DNA from: Glandiceps talaboti
Lineage: Eukaryota > Hemichordata > Enteropneusta > Spengelidae
Direction of reading: 5' to 3'
Length of the DNA stretch: 64,000 nt
Assembly (NCBI RefSeq): GCF_964340395.1
Contig: NC_135561.1
Span: forward strand, 10,773,232-10,837,231
Shown here: piece after piece, positions 47,001 to 56,667 of the stretch
Position numbering within the stretch: position 1 is the first letter of the stretch
Layout of the letters: each line of letters begins with the position of its first letter
Translations under genes and position numbers: made by a program
Notes under the pieces: model-generated
The model's input: the letters and a program-made list of their open reading frames with translations, nothing else
Database searches by the model: none
What the model was told of the DNA's origin: nothing

Positions 47001-50000
47001 AATCTGAAGTTGTACACAGCTCTTGGAATGTCCACTGTCCTGGCCAGTGACACAGGCTTTCCTTGGTCCCGTGATTCTGCCTTGGCAAACTCATCAAGCT
47101 GGGATTCCAATACATCTGCTATTTTGTTCATTATCCGACATCTTTCTGCCGGAGTAGTCACAGACCACCTGAAATTTAAAAAAAGTTGAATATGATAGCT
47201 GGTTCATTCTAACTACATACAATTATGCACAAAAAGAAATCCTTGAAAATATGTTTTGTCATGAAATTCATAGCATACATGACCATCTTCAATTCCAGAG
47301 AGTGACATCTTAGGGTATATGGGGTGGAAGGGGTGGGGGAGGGGTGGGATAGGGGTGGTTAAATTAACTCAATCAACACACTACATTAGTATACTTCATG
47401 CAAAAAAAATCTTTAAAAAATTTTTTGAATAAATTATATAAACTACAAATTACTATTTCTACAATAGCATACAGTGTTCTCACCAGGACATACTAGCATA
47501 ATTTACATATCAATAACATTGTAATTTGCATAATGATCTGCATATAATATGCATGTCTTCAACATTGAAACGATACATACACCTTTATTACACATGGACA
47601 ATTGGGAACTTGCAAACACGCCATGTTTAATGTTGCATCATGGGAAATGTGATAATAAATGCTAATCAGTATTGTAAACAATGTTGATACATACATAATA
47701 ATCAATTCATATTTACCCTGACCAGTGTGGGAGGTTTATTTTATCAGTAGCATGAGATAAGTTATTATGATAATCACACATAATCCCATAGTTCTTTGCA
47801 TCTGAGCGTGCTCAGTCTGGATTGCAGGTTCCCTATTGGGATCAGAGATTTCTCTTTATTTGAAAGTATTATTATAATATTGTCATTCACCAAGGATGGT
47901 AGAACACTTTTGAAGCATGGTAGAAACCTGCCAAGCATGGTGGGTTGGGTGGCAAAGACAGTGTTAACAATATGCTTTGTATATAGTGGGGAGAACACAG
48001 CACGGCAGAAATGTGCCAAGCATGCATGTGTCCTGGGAGGCAAGGACAGTATTAACACCATGCTTTCTTATATAGTGGGGAGAACAGAGCATGGCAGAAA
48101 TGTGCCAAGCATGGTGGCAAGGACGGTGTTAGTATCATGCTTCTCTATAGTGGGGAGAACACAGCATGGCAGAAATGTGCCACGCATAGTGTCCTGGGTG
48201 GCAAGGGTAGCACCGTGCTTTCTCAATAACGGGATGAACAAAGCATATGTGCCAAGCATTGTGTCCTGGATGGCAAGGATGGTGTTAACACTGGCCTGCT
48301 TTCTCTATCATGAGGTAAACACTGACGATATCATGTAATACATTGCCTCTATAGAGGCTAAATAATTGCCAGGTCAATAATTTACACTACTATGGCTAAT
48401 ATTCACGCAGCACAATATGTATAAACATGTGATTGTGTGGGGCATCCACTTACCTTCGACTTTGTCCCATATATTTATGCATGTACGATATCAGGTTTTT
48501 AGTTTTTTTTTTATCAAAGTAGGTCACATGTCCTTGATTGATCTACTTTTAAGTGTGTACCTGAAAACATGCCACTAGCCTATCACAAATCAGCCTCCAA
48601 ATACAATTATCATTTGTATTCTTTCTAGATCCACACACATGGAATCATCTCCCCAACGTTTTTGTACACAAAACAACTCCTGATGCATTCAGAAATGTCA
48701 TCTGTGTCACTATTTAGTATATCTCTTATAGATCTGACTGAGAACTTTCTAACAATGTATATATCGTCGTGTCAGTGCAAGAAGATCATATCTGCTATTG
48801 TATTGTATTGCAGATACAACCTTATTACACTGACACAACAATATACAATTTGTATGTTATGAAACTCTTTACAAAAATAACCAAGATAAATGACAATATT
48901 CACGATCACAGAGTGGAAAAATCATTACGCATTACCACCATCTTTGTACGGAGAGAAAATTGTGTGCAGATAGTAAATTAAACATTGTACAGAGAAATCT
49001 TTGTGTGGAGTAAATTTTTTGATGGTGGGAGCCTCTATGATCGCAGAGAGAAAAAACCATATACTTGCAGCTTGCAGAGCAACTTTGATTGCACAGAGTC
49101 TCTGCAATCATGGCAAGTAAAATATTGATAAAGAACAATTTTTTTATTGTAATAATTATAATCAAGGCAAGCAAAACATTGTGCAGAGCCTCATCCTGAT
49201 TGTGTGATGAAATCTGTATGCAGAGAACAAAACATTGAGCAGAGCACTTAGTCTTGTTGATTGCACAGACCAACTGTGATGGGGGGAGGGGGGAGGGAGC
49301 ACAGGCACAGGGAGCTTAGGCTCAGTTAGTTTTGTTTACAAATACAAACAAACAAGTAAACAAACAAACAAAACACAAATAAATAAACAAGTAAACAAAC
49401 AAACATACACACACAGATAAAAAATTAACATTTAAAACATTGATTCGCAACTTCTAAACTACATCGAGGCCATAAAAAGGCTGATTACACGAGTTTGCGA
49501 ACTATTACACGATTAACCGTAACGTCTGAATACATCCAAGACTTTCTACGTGAGATACCCAGGTCATAAATGTCTGCTTCTACACAAGTCATCCAAGTTG
49601 AGTACCCCCCCCCCCCCACCCAAACAAGCAAAAACATTTTCTTTTAATTTTCTCCTTAGTTGCTTTGATTTCGACTGCTCGAAATGAAACTGACATGACA
49701 TGACACTTGGAAACTTTAATTGCATTATTTCAAAACAATGACTTGTATGGTAAAGCCTACAGTTCAAATTGCAACAAATTATACAAATTGTATAAAACTA
49801 TCTACATTGTCTCCCCATGAAAGAAGTATCCATGGTAACATTAATAAGATTTCAATGAGGGGTTCTAATATTATGCCCAAAATCAATAAATACATCTAGT
49901 AGCATAGCTTTTGGGCCTCACAGTGCAGCGTGTGCACTGCTCGAAATGACGACAGTGTGCACTTTATCATGTGGCTAGGTACATATACTGCATGCCATGT

Positions 50001-50560
50001 TCAGTGGATCAACAGGTACTGATGTGAGTTATTTCCTATTTCATATTGACCACACTCTGCAATATAACACTAGCAATATCCTTACATAAAATCAACATTT
50101 AACTGTTTCAACAATGTGAGAATGAGATATAAGGTGCGAGACCAATATATATTTCAAATCAATGTAGGATGAAAAATTAAATTCTTTTACTTTTGGGGTG
50201 TTTTTTTAGTTGTCTAGTTCTCATCCTACTTTTTAATGGGTCTGTTTGTACACATTTACACTTACACCACTTTAGACAAAACGTCCTTACCAGAAAGTTC
50301 TTTTTTCTGGGTCTTTTTCTGGCCTGCATACCCCAATTAGTATACGCATGGATGTAAATTTATGCGCGCAATTAATTTTACACAACTCACGTTTTGAACG
50401 CTACTTTGGCAGCCTGTACAGCTTCATCAATATCATTTTCTCCGCTGTTCGGTATTTTGGCCCATACCTCACCCGTAGATGGGTCAAAGCTATCGATGTG
50501 CGAAGTCGTTGCTACATATTTACCAGCAATAAAGTTTTCAACAACAACCTCTGTCGTCAT
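40812..50560 (-). CDS. ALDH8A1: Aldehyde dehydrogenase 8A1 (2-aminomuconic semialdehyde dehydrogenase)
   Basis: NAD-dependent oxidation of 2-aminomuconic semialdehyde in the kynurenine route of tryptophan breakdown; older work assigned 9-cis-retinal activity. Cytosolic. Nine exons, minus strand: 50560-50391, 47168-46968, 46588-46377, 45179-45013, 44153-43978, 43302-43128, 42662-42549, 41693-41598, 40959-40812. Phases join cleanly through 437 codons. Seen motifs: ISPWNLP with catalytic Asn about 152, KPSE about 175-178, FTGS about 226-229, general-base Glu at about 250 (SLE|LGGKNP), nucleophile Cys about 284 in [16 protein letters not shown], and [14 protein letters not shown] in the last exon. 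The family-specific GEICLC and NCWFVRD support ALDH8A1 over other ALDHs. One extra base at 40920/40921 shifts the last exon out of frame; corrected length would be about 485 residues versus 487 in human. Confidence 0.95.
40976..41036. repeat. (ATCA)n microsatellite
   Basis: About 15 ATCA units in ALDH8A1 intron 8, just upstream (minus strand) of exon 9. Confidence 0.95.
41598..41693 (-). CDS. ALDH8A1: ALDH8A1 exon 8
   Basis: Acceptor GTATCCCAG, donor GTAAGT. It encodes [20 protein letters not shown] and THRVAQKLH. Confidence 0.95.
41753..42048. repeat. 49-bp tandem repeat, six units
   Basis: The unit holds CTATTTACTTGCTTTRCAYY, CTAACATTGTTTACA and CTCTAGTCAAAAA. In ALDH8A1 intron 7. Confidence 0.93.
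42549..42662 (-). CDS. ALDH8A1: ALDH8A1 exon 7
   Basis: Acceptor GCCACAAG, donor GTAAGC. It encodes [16 protein letters not shown] and [20 protein letters not shown], the conserved cofactor-side EIFGPV block. Confidence 0.95.
43128..43302 (-). CDS. ALDH8A1: ALDH8A1 exon 6
   Basis: Acceptor TACTTGCAG, donor GTATTG (weaker). It encodes [20 protein letters not shown] and [19 protein letters not shown]. Confidence 0.93.
43406..43605. mobile_element. MITE-like element, ACTCTCTCACAGTCCT family, copy 2
   Basis: A 200-bp unit with near-perfect 20-bp terminal inverted repeats AGTAGACTCTCTCACAGTCC. Non-coding; in ALDH8A1 intron 5. More compact and better preserved than the copy at 38119. Confidence 0.85.
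43708..43853. mobile_element. MITE-like element, ATTCCCAA family, copy 1
   Basis: Starts ATTCCCAATATTTTTCTTCA and ends, inverted, CTATTCCCCCATATTCAT. Shares TGACCTAAGG and GTGACAAGG-CCCTTAGGT with 46079-46235. Confidence 0.65.
43978..44153 (-). CDS. ALDH8A1: ALDH8A1 exon 5: catalytic Cys
   Basis: Acceptor TTTTTTTAG, donor GTGAGC. It encodes [12 protein letters not shown] and [20 protein letters not shown] with the active-site Cys. Confidence 0.95.
45013..45179 (-). CDS. ALDH8A1: ALDH8A1 exon 4: FTGS and catalytic Glu
   Basis: Acceptor TTGTACAG, donor GTAAGA. It encodes [27 protein letters not shown] and KKLSLE, the last residue being the general base. Its acceptor and first coding bases are tandemly repeated upstream in the intron (45180-45720). 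Confidence 0.95.
45120..45720 (-). repeat. 91-bp tandem repeat copying ALDH8A1 exon 4 5' end
   Basis: On the minus strand each unit has a TTTTACAG- or TTTGTAG-like acceptor followed by GTTTACCACCAGGTGTTGTT and TTTGGTAC-GGTCC, as in exon 4. AACACCTGGTGGTAAACC (plus) recurs about every 91 bp near 45160, 45251, 45343, 45434, 45525 and 45617, with a decayed seventh unit. The first unit is the real exon. Confidence 0.95.
46079..46235. mobile_element. MITE-like element, ATTCCCAA family, copy 2
   Basis: Left end ATTATTCCCAAATGTTTTT, right end inverted ATTATTCCCCAATATTTTTT. Carries an internal GTGACTCGTA doublet. In ALDH8A1 intron 3. Confidence 0.7.
46377..46588 (-). CDS. ALDH8A1: ALDH8A1 exon 3: NAD-binding core
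   Basis: Acceptor ACATTTCTAG, donor GTTAGT. It encodes [20 protein letters not shown], then [20 protein letters not shown]. Contains the oxyanion-hole Asn of PWN and the cofactor-contacting KPSE. Confidence 0.95.
46968..47168 (-). CDS. ALDH8A1: ALDH8A1 exon 2
   Basis: Acceptor AATTTCAG, donor GTAAGT. It encodes [40 protein letters not shown] and FRFFSSSI, all close to human ALDH8A1. Confidence 0.95.
47600..47838 (-). mobile_element. MITE-like element, GGGAACTTGC family, copy 2
   Basis: Inverted relative to 3636-3891: starts ATTGGGAACTTGCAAAC and ends TTGCAGGTTCCCTATTGG. In ALDH8A1 intron 1. Confidence 0.7.
47905..48325. repeat. about 85-95 bp tandem repeat, five units
   Basis: Units share GTCCTGGGTGGCAAGGACRG, GTTAACACCATGCTTTCT and AGTGGGGAGAACACAGCATG then GCAGAAATGTGCCAAGCAT. 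A 180-codon open frame spans it, with internally repetitive peptides ([14 protein letters not shown]-like). It lies inside ALDH8A1 intron 1 on the opposite strand. Confidence 0.9.
48890..49430. repeat. degenerate repeats (GCAGAG/AAACATTG) and (CAAA)n tract
   Basis: Loosely repeated TTG(T/A)GCAGAG, AAACATTG and TGATTGCACAGA modules from 48950 to 49270, then a G-rich stretch near 49280 and CAAACAAA/CAAGTAAA repeats at 49335-49415. Confidence 0.6.
50391..50560 (-). CDS. ALDH8A1: ALDH8A1 exon 1
   Basis: The start codon at 50560 is preceded by CGATCGAAA. It encodes [19 protein letters not shown] and [20 protein letters not shown]. Donor GTGAGT. The start matches the usual N-terminus of the family (human begins about seven residues earlier). 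Confidence 0.93.
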
Positions 50561-51039
50561 TTTCGATCGCTTCTTAGAACGTACTAGTAGACAACATCAA
50601 ATGTCTGCACTGAATCTAGCACACAGTCGAGTCACCGTCCCGATAACCTTGGGTCACGGGAGTCACAGTCGTATGTTTTCAAACTGCCTCCTTGGTTGTC
50701 TCATCGGAAGCCGAGTCATACATACCCAGACACCTCGTTTTTAATAAGTTACGTCACTTCCCTTTGTCAAGAGGATATACGTGTATGGAATGTCAGTCCC
50801 CAGCCATAAAAACAACAACAAGGGAACATTCAGTGATATTACTAGAGGGAGGGCTGGGAATCAAGCGAGGGCGGTCGCGTGGCCGGAGCCTCCCTGCTTC
50901 CGTCGTTTCAAATATGATCCTGCCGCATGTCTAAAATATTTCAACAACATGCTGTTTAGAAATGTGGAGGGACCCGATTGTGAGACTAGCCAAGGCAATT
51001 TTGGGTCTGACAGGATTGAAAGGTAAAAAGTGTGGTAAG

Positions 51040-51560
51040 ATCGATATTGGTGATCATGCGGTATTGTACAGTGGGGATGTTGACCCCAGTCCCCCCCCCC
51101 CGTCCCGACAATTACATGTGATATCAATCGTCTTTGAGCGGTCTGGCCTTCTTTTAGCTATGGCAATTATAGCCACACACAGGAATAAATTAATACAGGT
51201 GCAAGTCTCCCCTTATACTTCCATATGTATTAAGTTTACGCACATTCACTGTGTAGTGGTGGGAAACAACCAATGCCGTGTCAGGCCTGTGGTGGCAGCG
51301 GCGGTGGGTCCTTGCCATTGAGTCACCGGCCCGGACTTGTGTCCCTTTTCTCATCTAACAGCATTTTAATAACCCAGTGATATGTTTTTGAAACATATAA
51401 ACATGTGGGAGGGTCATGTTGTAGAGAGGCGATCACTTTTTAAATAAAGTAATCGTGAGAGGGTCGCATAAATACGCAATATAATTTGGCTTAATTTCCC
51501 CTGGCAATTACCCAATTGTGATTACTGTGAAAGCTCCCTAAACTTCGAATGTACATGGAC
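51040..51560 (+). repeat. local duplication, copy 1
   Basis: Shares TGGTGATCATG, CAGTCCCGACAATT-like, GGAAACAACCAATGCC, GTGGTGGCAGCGG, CCTTACCATTGA and CTTGTGTYCTTTTTC blocks, in the same order, with 53738-54260. Strongly diverged. Confidence 0.7.
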
Positions 51561-52074
51561 AAACAATTACATATACATGTAAATTACTTTAGATTGATAA
51601 ACAAGTTAGTCTGATGTTCCTTACTTATACGGTACAGCGATATATATATATATATATATGGCGAAGGCAATAATGTCAAAACCACAAAACATTGTAATTA
51701 AAAGTTAGATATTAAAATGAGTTGGGTACATGTGACTCACCCTCAAAATCATTTTCTCTAAAATTGTGGCTCTCCACCGAAAAATTGACGCACGCCAATT
51801 CTCTCCCTCCCCATCCATAAATGCTGGTGACTCCCTATTTGTAAAGCGAGGGAGGGATGGGGTGTTAAACTATCATGGTCGGTTCTTTATATCGAATCAT
51901 GAAACTTATCAACTTCTCGTTCATCATTGTTATTAAAATGACATTTAAGAAAAAAAATCTTAGTGGTTATATAACGATGTATTGAATTTATTATTGTACG
52001 AATAACATGAATAGGCCTTTCCAGTTTGCATGATCATTACTTTCCCATGGAACACATCCAATATGATATACTAA

Positions 52075-52165
52075 ATGTCACTTCGATTTTCAATATATAG
52101 TTATTATTTTTATACATAAATTAGTAACTATATATTATCAAATCGAAATGACACTTTGATACTGA
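52075..52165. repeat. inverted repeat of about 30 bp arms
   Basis: AATGTCACTTCGATTTTCAA and TATATAGTTA on the left are answered by TAACTATATA and TCAAATCGAAATGACAC on the right, with an AT-rich loop. Confidence 0.75.
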
Positions 52166-52627
52166 AGTAAAGTTATAATCATATATGAATATATCGTTTG
52201 TAATTTGCATTGATTTTAATTTATGGAGGTAATCGTCAACGACAAATAATTGACATATTAATGCTGAACCAATTCAATTGTTGATGAACAAGTCATGACA
52301 GATCGCATGCCGTTAGATATAAATGAATGAATGAATGGCGTGTTTACACCTCATCATGATCAGTTCACAGGTTTGTTCGGCGCGGTGACATCAACTCGAC
52401 CCAGTTTTCGTGTTAAATCGCAACGTAGCCCCGGAGGTATACCCGGTCATTTCATTATCATCAATCTGAGTTCAGTGTCATTCACTCGTTTAGGTAGTTG
52501 TGATTCTGGTCTATATCGTGTTTAACAGGATAGTATTGTGCTAAGATCTGCTGGATGGATAGTACAATAATATGGGTGGCGACTGTTCTAGTCCGTGGGC
52601 CGACCCCTGAAAAACCCTATACAAATA

Positions 52628-52691
52628 GCAGATATTATTTGTATATAGTATGCTAATACCAAATTTAAAAAGTTCTACAAATAATATCTGC
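52628..52691. repeat. 16-bp perfect inverted repeat
   Basis: GCAGATATTATTTGTA at 52628-52643 and TACAAATAATATCTGC at 52676-52691 around a 32-nt loop. Immediately precedes the LINE fragment. Confidence 0.85.
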
Positions 52692-52699
52692 AAAGATCT

Positions 52700-53165
52700 T
52701 GTAGTCACCAAGATCCCCTACAACGCTTAGAAATTCCCAGTATGTCGTACAGAAGGATGAGGGGCGATATGATAGAAGTATGGAAGTATCTTCATGGTAA
52801 ATACTCTGCGAACCAGCATTTTTTCCAATGCGAAATACCCACTGAAACTTAATTCGGAAGTCTTTGTGTCAGAAGTCAACTCGCGCCAACTTTTTTCCAA
52901 ACCGGATCATCAATGCATGGAATAAACTGCCAACAAAAATTGTTACAGCGAATACTAGCAACTCTTTCAAAAACACTCTAGACAGTCACTGGGCTGAATA
53001 CAAATACATCATTAACATAAACTTGGATAGTGTTTGATTTATATATATGTTACTATTCGTGGAACTTTGGACTATGGACTGTTGAACATTTGATTTTTTT
53101 TACGTTTGATCGGCTCATAGGCTTTTAGCCTTCAAAGCTGTACATAATATGATATGATATGATAA
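52700..53165 (+). pseudogene. LINE (CR1/L2-like) 3' end, degraded
   Basis: From 52742 the plus strand reads YRRMRGDMIEVWKYLHGKYS to a stop; after a frame change it reads RANFFPNRIINAWNKLP and NSFKNTLDSHW. These are the C-terminal motifs that follow reverse transcriptase in CR1/L2/Rex-type non-LTR retrotransposons. The 3' end has GCTGTACATAATATGATATG, typical of the short repeat tail of this group. 5'-truncated, with stops and frame breaks; not active. Confidence 0.8.
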
Positions 53166-53737
53166 CGAAGTGACAGAAAGTTAGGATGGTCGACCCACGG
53201 ACTATTCACCTATAAGTCCACTCAGCTCGTTTTTCACCGGAAAAAAAGGCCACTTGAAAATGTACATGTATATGTTTCTGGTACACGATATTTATAGTCA
53301 AATCTATTTGAATAATAGAATCACGTTCGTGATCGATATAACTTTTCTTCAAAGAGAATTCAAAGAGAAATACAAAAAAAATTGTACATTTTAATACGTG
53401 TCGATCATTGCCCGGCAAGGTCTTTTCGCCAGTCTGTATGACGTCAGTCTGTGACGTCATTACTTTTCGCCTGGCCAACATTTGTGAGTCTTTTGATACC
53501 GGGTCTTTTGTTAGTGTGACAGCAAAGGGCACAAGATTAATCACTTCCTTGCGTTAGCAAATATTTTTATACTAAAGTACATCAGGCCATCAGTGATACA
53601 TTAGATGTATTAACTATTATGATAGCTGGAGTCAGTGACTGGCGTCAAAGGTTGCATCACGATGCAAAAAAAAATCAAAACAAGCTCAGCATCCAAAATT
53701 GATAATATTAACCTCTTTTTGAATAACGAGTTTTATT

Positions 53738-54260
53738 TATTGGTGATCATGTGGAGTGGGGGTGGTGACCTCAGTCCCGACAATTTATTGTCGATAGTCG
53801 TTGAGAGTTCAAAGCCTTCATATATCCAAACACAGAAATGATTTCATACAGCGCCCTCACACATATTTACTGTGGTGGTAGTAATGGAAACAACCAATGC
53901 CTTTAAAATTGTCGATGTGGTGGCAGCGGTGGGAACCAGTCCTTACCATTGATTCCAGCCCGTAGACTTGTGTTCTTTTTCACATCTGACAGTATTTTGA
54001 TATAACCTAACGTGGTTTTTAAAAAAAACACATTTCAACAGGGGCTGGTCATGTATTAAAGGAAATGCACTTGGGGAGAGAGTCACATTTTACCCGATAG
54101 ATCAGGTTTGATTTCCCATGATCCTCACCCTTGTGATTACTTTGAATAACGAGTACTAATTAATTACATGTAATTTGTACATTCTTTTGGTTGTTTGGCA
54201 GTGTTCATTTTTAACCCCCAAGAGGCAGAGGATTCTCTCCCCCCCCCATTTGGTGCTTTC
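53738..54260 (+). repeat. local duplication, copy 2
   Basis: Direct-orientation counterpart of 51040-51560 about 2.7 kb downstream. Confidence 0.7.
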
Positions 54261-54808
54261 CGGTGACCCCCTAAAATAATAATTAAAACGAATTGAACAA
54301 CGTCAAGTTCGAATTTTTGTTTGAATTATTAGATACCTAATAATCTTCATAAAGAAAATTATGTAACAAAAATACGACTTGGAAAATGAGTTAGTTAAAT
54401 CGCAAATATTGACCACATTACACATATGTCCACTATATATATGTACTGCAACTTACTAGTATATTGTATTGAACCAAGCATTGATACCATGCATACCAAT
54501 GAATCTTAAACCCAGGGTGGTAAACAAATTTAATTTTTTTTCGAACATTAGGTGGTATGGTCGCCTGACCAGTGACTGAAAAAAGGTTTGTTTTTCTTTA
54601 ACCTGACTGTTACAGACAATCTTAAGCAAGGACTCTGACTACGTGTACATTAAAAACAGGTTTTGACACAGGAGTCGAACACTCGGAATGTTCAGTCACC
54701 CCCCCCCCCCCATTGCATTCCTCGAGCCCTTTTATTTTTTCTTGGTCCGTTGGACAAACAAATAAGATTGACCCCCGGACACAGTTCGGACAACAGTATT
54801 CGCTCACC

Positions 54809-54966
54809 TTGTCTCGCTGCCAGACTCGTGACTATCGTCCCTAATAATCTGTTTATGTATGCCGAGCGGCCCAGCCGCGAGAAGAGAGGGACTTGACTCG
54901 CGGCTGCGTCGCTCCGCATACATAAACAGATTAGGGACGATAGTCACGAGTCTGGCAGCGAGACTA
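54809..54966. mobile_element. 158-bp foldback element with 9-bp target-site duplication
   Basis: Arms of about 55-60 bp are nearly perfect inverted repeats (ends TTGTCTCGCTGCCAGAC and TAGTCTCGCTGCCAGAC; left arm has three extra bases). The loop holds a second hairpin, AGCCGCGAG/CTCGCGGCT. TCGCTCACC flanks it at 54800-54808 and 54967-54975. The 9-bp duplication fits Mutator-like (MULE) MITEs. Confidence 0.88.
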
Positions 54967-55767
54967 TCGCTCACCCTACAAGTTTGAAAACAGGCTGTAT
55001 ACCAGAGGTATATATCGGAACGTATATTTAGAATAATTCCACTCTTCTCATGCAAGTTGTCTAATTTATCCCATCACGATACAATTATATATATTGAACA
55101 TATATGCAGAGACTCAACTTGGCCAACAAAGGATGATTGATATTCATATTTACTAGCGGTAATGACGGAAGTTTGTCAAGAAAAACTAAAACAGTAAAAC
55201 AAAGTACTGTCGATTTATTTTTGTTGGGGGCGCTGTCTATCAAATATTGTTCGATATCCACTAGGTGGACCCATTCCGTGTACGTATGTATATTTGCGTG
55301 TGTGTTTATATGTCCAAGAGAACATATAAATTAATACATGTTTTAAATAATAAGATAACAATTTTGAAAAAAGGTGAGAAATTATTCGTTTTCATTTCCA
55401 TTTATTCCTTCTTATGCCATGCGACAAATACTGTCCGGTGTGTATAAGCGTATGTATACAGTATATTCTTGTGTGTTTATACATCCAAAAAGAACATATC
55501 ATAATTCCCAACAGTCTGACATATTACAAAAAGTGTCTTGAGATTTACATTTAACCGAATAGTTTTGTGTAGACTGAGCCTTATTTATTTACCACTTGTA
55601 GCCTATATATATGTAAATTTTCTATATGTGCATCCCTTATATCTTGTTTGTCATGCCGTTGTTCTACCATAGTGTGACGTAATCGGATCAAAATTGATGT
55701 CACAATGGTAAATACGGATCAATATCTTTATTTACCTCTCTTTCCTTCGTTTACTGTTTTTTTTTTC

Positions 55768-55815
55768 AATTTTGTTGTGTCGGGAGTGAAGGCGCTCACT
55801 CCCGGAACAACAAAC
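55768..55815. repeat. GC-rich hairpin in intergenic DNA
   Basis: CGGGAGTGA and TCACTCCCG pair around AGGCGC, extended by TTGTTG/CAACAA. Flanking T-rich and A-rich stretches extend the fold loosely. Confidence 0.7.
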
Positions 55816-56399
55816 AAAAAAGGAGGGAAAAAAGCCCATCGTTATATATAATCTTTTTCTAATCCCCCCGTAGAGGGCAGCAATTTAAATAACAAAACAA
55901 ATATAGAGTTGGTCGGATCATATGAAACATAGACAGAAAAAAAATATTACCGACAATACATTTTCTATCATCATAACATTACAATTGGTCTTAAAAATTG
56001 ATTTTTGTTAAAGAATTTAAAGTTACCTTACTTTATGAATCAAATCAATTAATTAATTAATAAAAATGTTATCATGCGATCAATTTTGTGCCAATGACAT
56101 TATCATGATGAGTACGTGATGAAATAATAGCAGCCATCTCACCTACAAGTATTGGACAGGATGGAGACTGACTTAATTGCGCACAGATGGTGCAATTTTA
56201 TTTATTTTCTACTGCTCAGTGCTGTTCGAGTCGTTGTTTGTAGCTGTATATTTTCAAGTCAAGAATAGCCCTTTTTATTTGCTGCACTTTATTAAAACTC
56301 AGTGGACTTCTCTTTTATATGTCAATCTACAAATTTAATGCTATTTATTACATATTATAAATTCTCCGCATGTACTTTTCGCAGTTCGGAGTCTGAACT

Positions 56400-56500
56400 C
56401 TCTACCAATCAAATTTCAGTTCTGGCAGTGCTCTCGATCCCTTCCCCGTAAACCAATAAGAACAATTGTTGTAGTTTGTCAAGGGGAAATTCAAGATGGC
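56400..56500 (+). promoter_or_regulatory. UBR5: Probable UBR5 promoter/TSS region
   Basis: Two CCAAT boxes (ACCAATC near 56405, ACCAATAAG near 56452) precede CAAGATGGCGTCGCC at about 56492, a strong YY1-type motif that in animals often sits just downstream of transcription starts of housekeeping genes. Confidence 0.5.
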
Positions 56501-56525
56501 GTCGCCGACAAAGCTCGCTCAGTAA
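56496..56525 (+). CDS. Upstream ORF in UBR5 leader
   Basis: ATGGCGTCGCCGACAAAG... encodes MASPTKLAQ and stops at TAA, 80 nt before the UBR5 start, in good start context (CAAGATGG). It would exist in the mRNA only if transcription begins upstream of it; the same bases form the YY1 motif. Confidence 0.35.
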   Translation: MASPTKLAQ

Positions 56526-56605
56526 TTTCTTACATTTCACCAGTATTTTACCAGGACTATCTACACAAACATCACAAATTGACAGTTTAACATTTTTACA
56601 AGATT

Positions 56606-56667
56606 ATGACATCCATTCATTTTGTAGTGCACCCTCTTCCGGGAACTGAAGACCAGTTGAACGATAG
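56606..56667 (+). CDS. UBR5: UBR5 exon 1
   Basis: Start codon through QLND plus two bases; donor GTAAGG. A 2.85-kb intron with microsatellites follows. Confidence 0.95.

Larger units (their letters stand above)
50561..56495. other. Intergenic region between divergent ALDH8A1 and UBR5
   Basis: Should hold both promoters. It contains a diverged local duplication, a LINE 3' end, three inverted-repeat structures and one foldback element, listed separately. Overlapping short frames at 50700-51320 reflect higher GC and lack homology. Confidence 0.6.

Noticed and set aside
50692-51321. Overlapping frames of 80-119 codons upstream of ALDH8A1, including one starting MWRDPIVRLAKAILGLTGLK
   Set aside because: The peptide looks superficially like a small mitochondrial protein N-terminus and has a possible GTAAAAAG donor, but no family is recognised, no next exon fits and the frames overlap one another.
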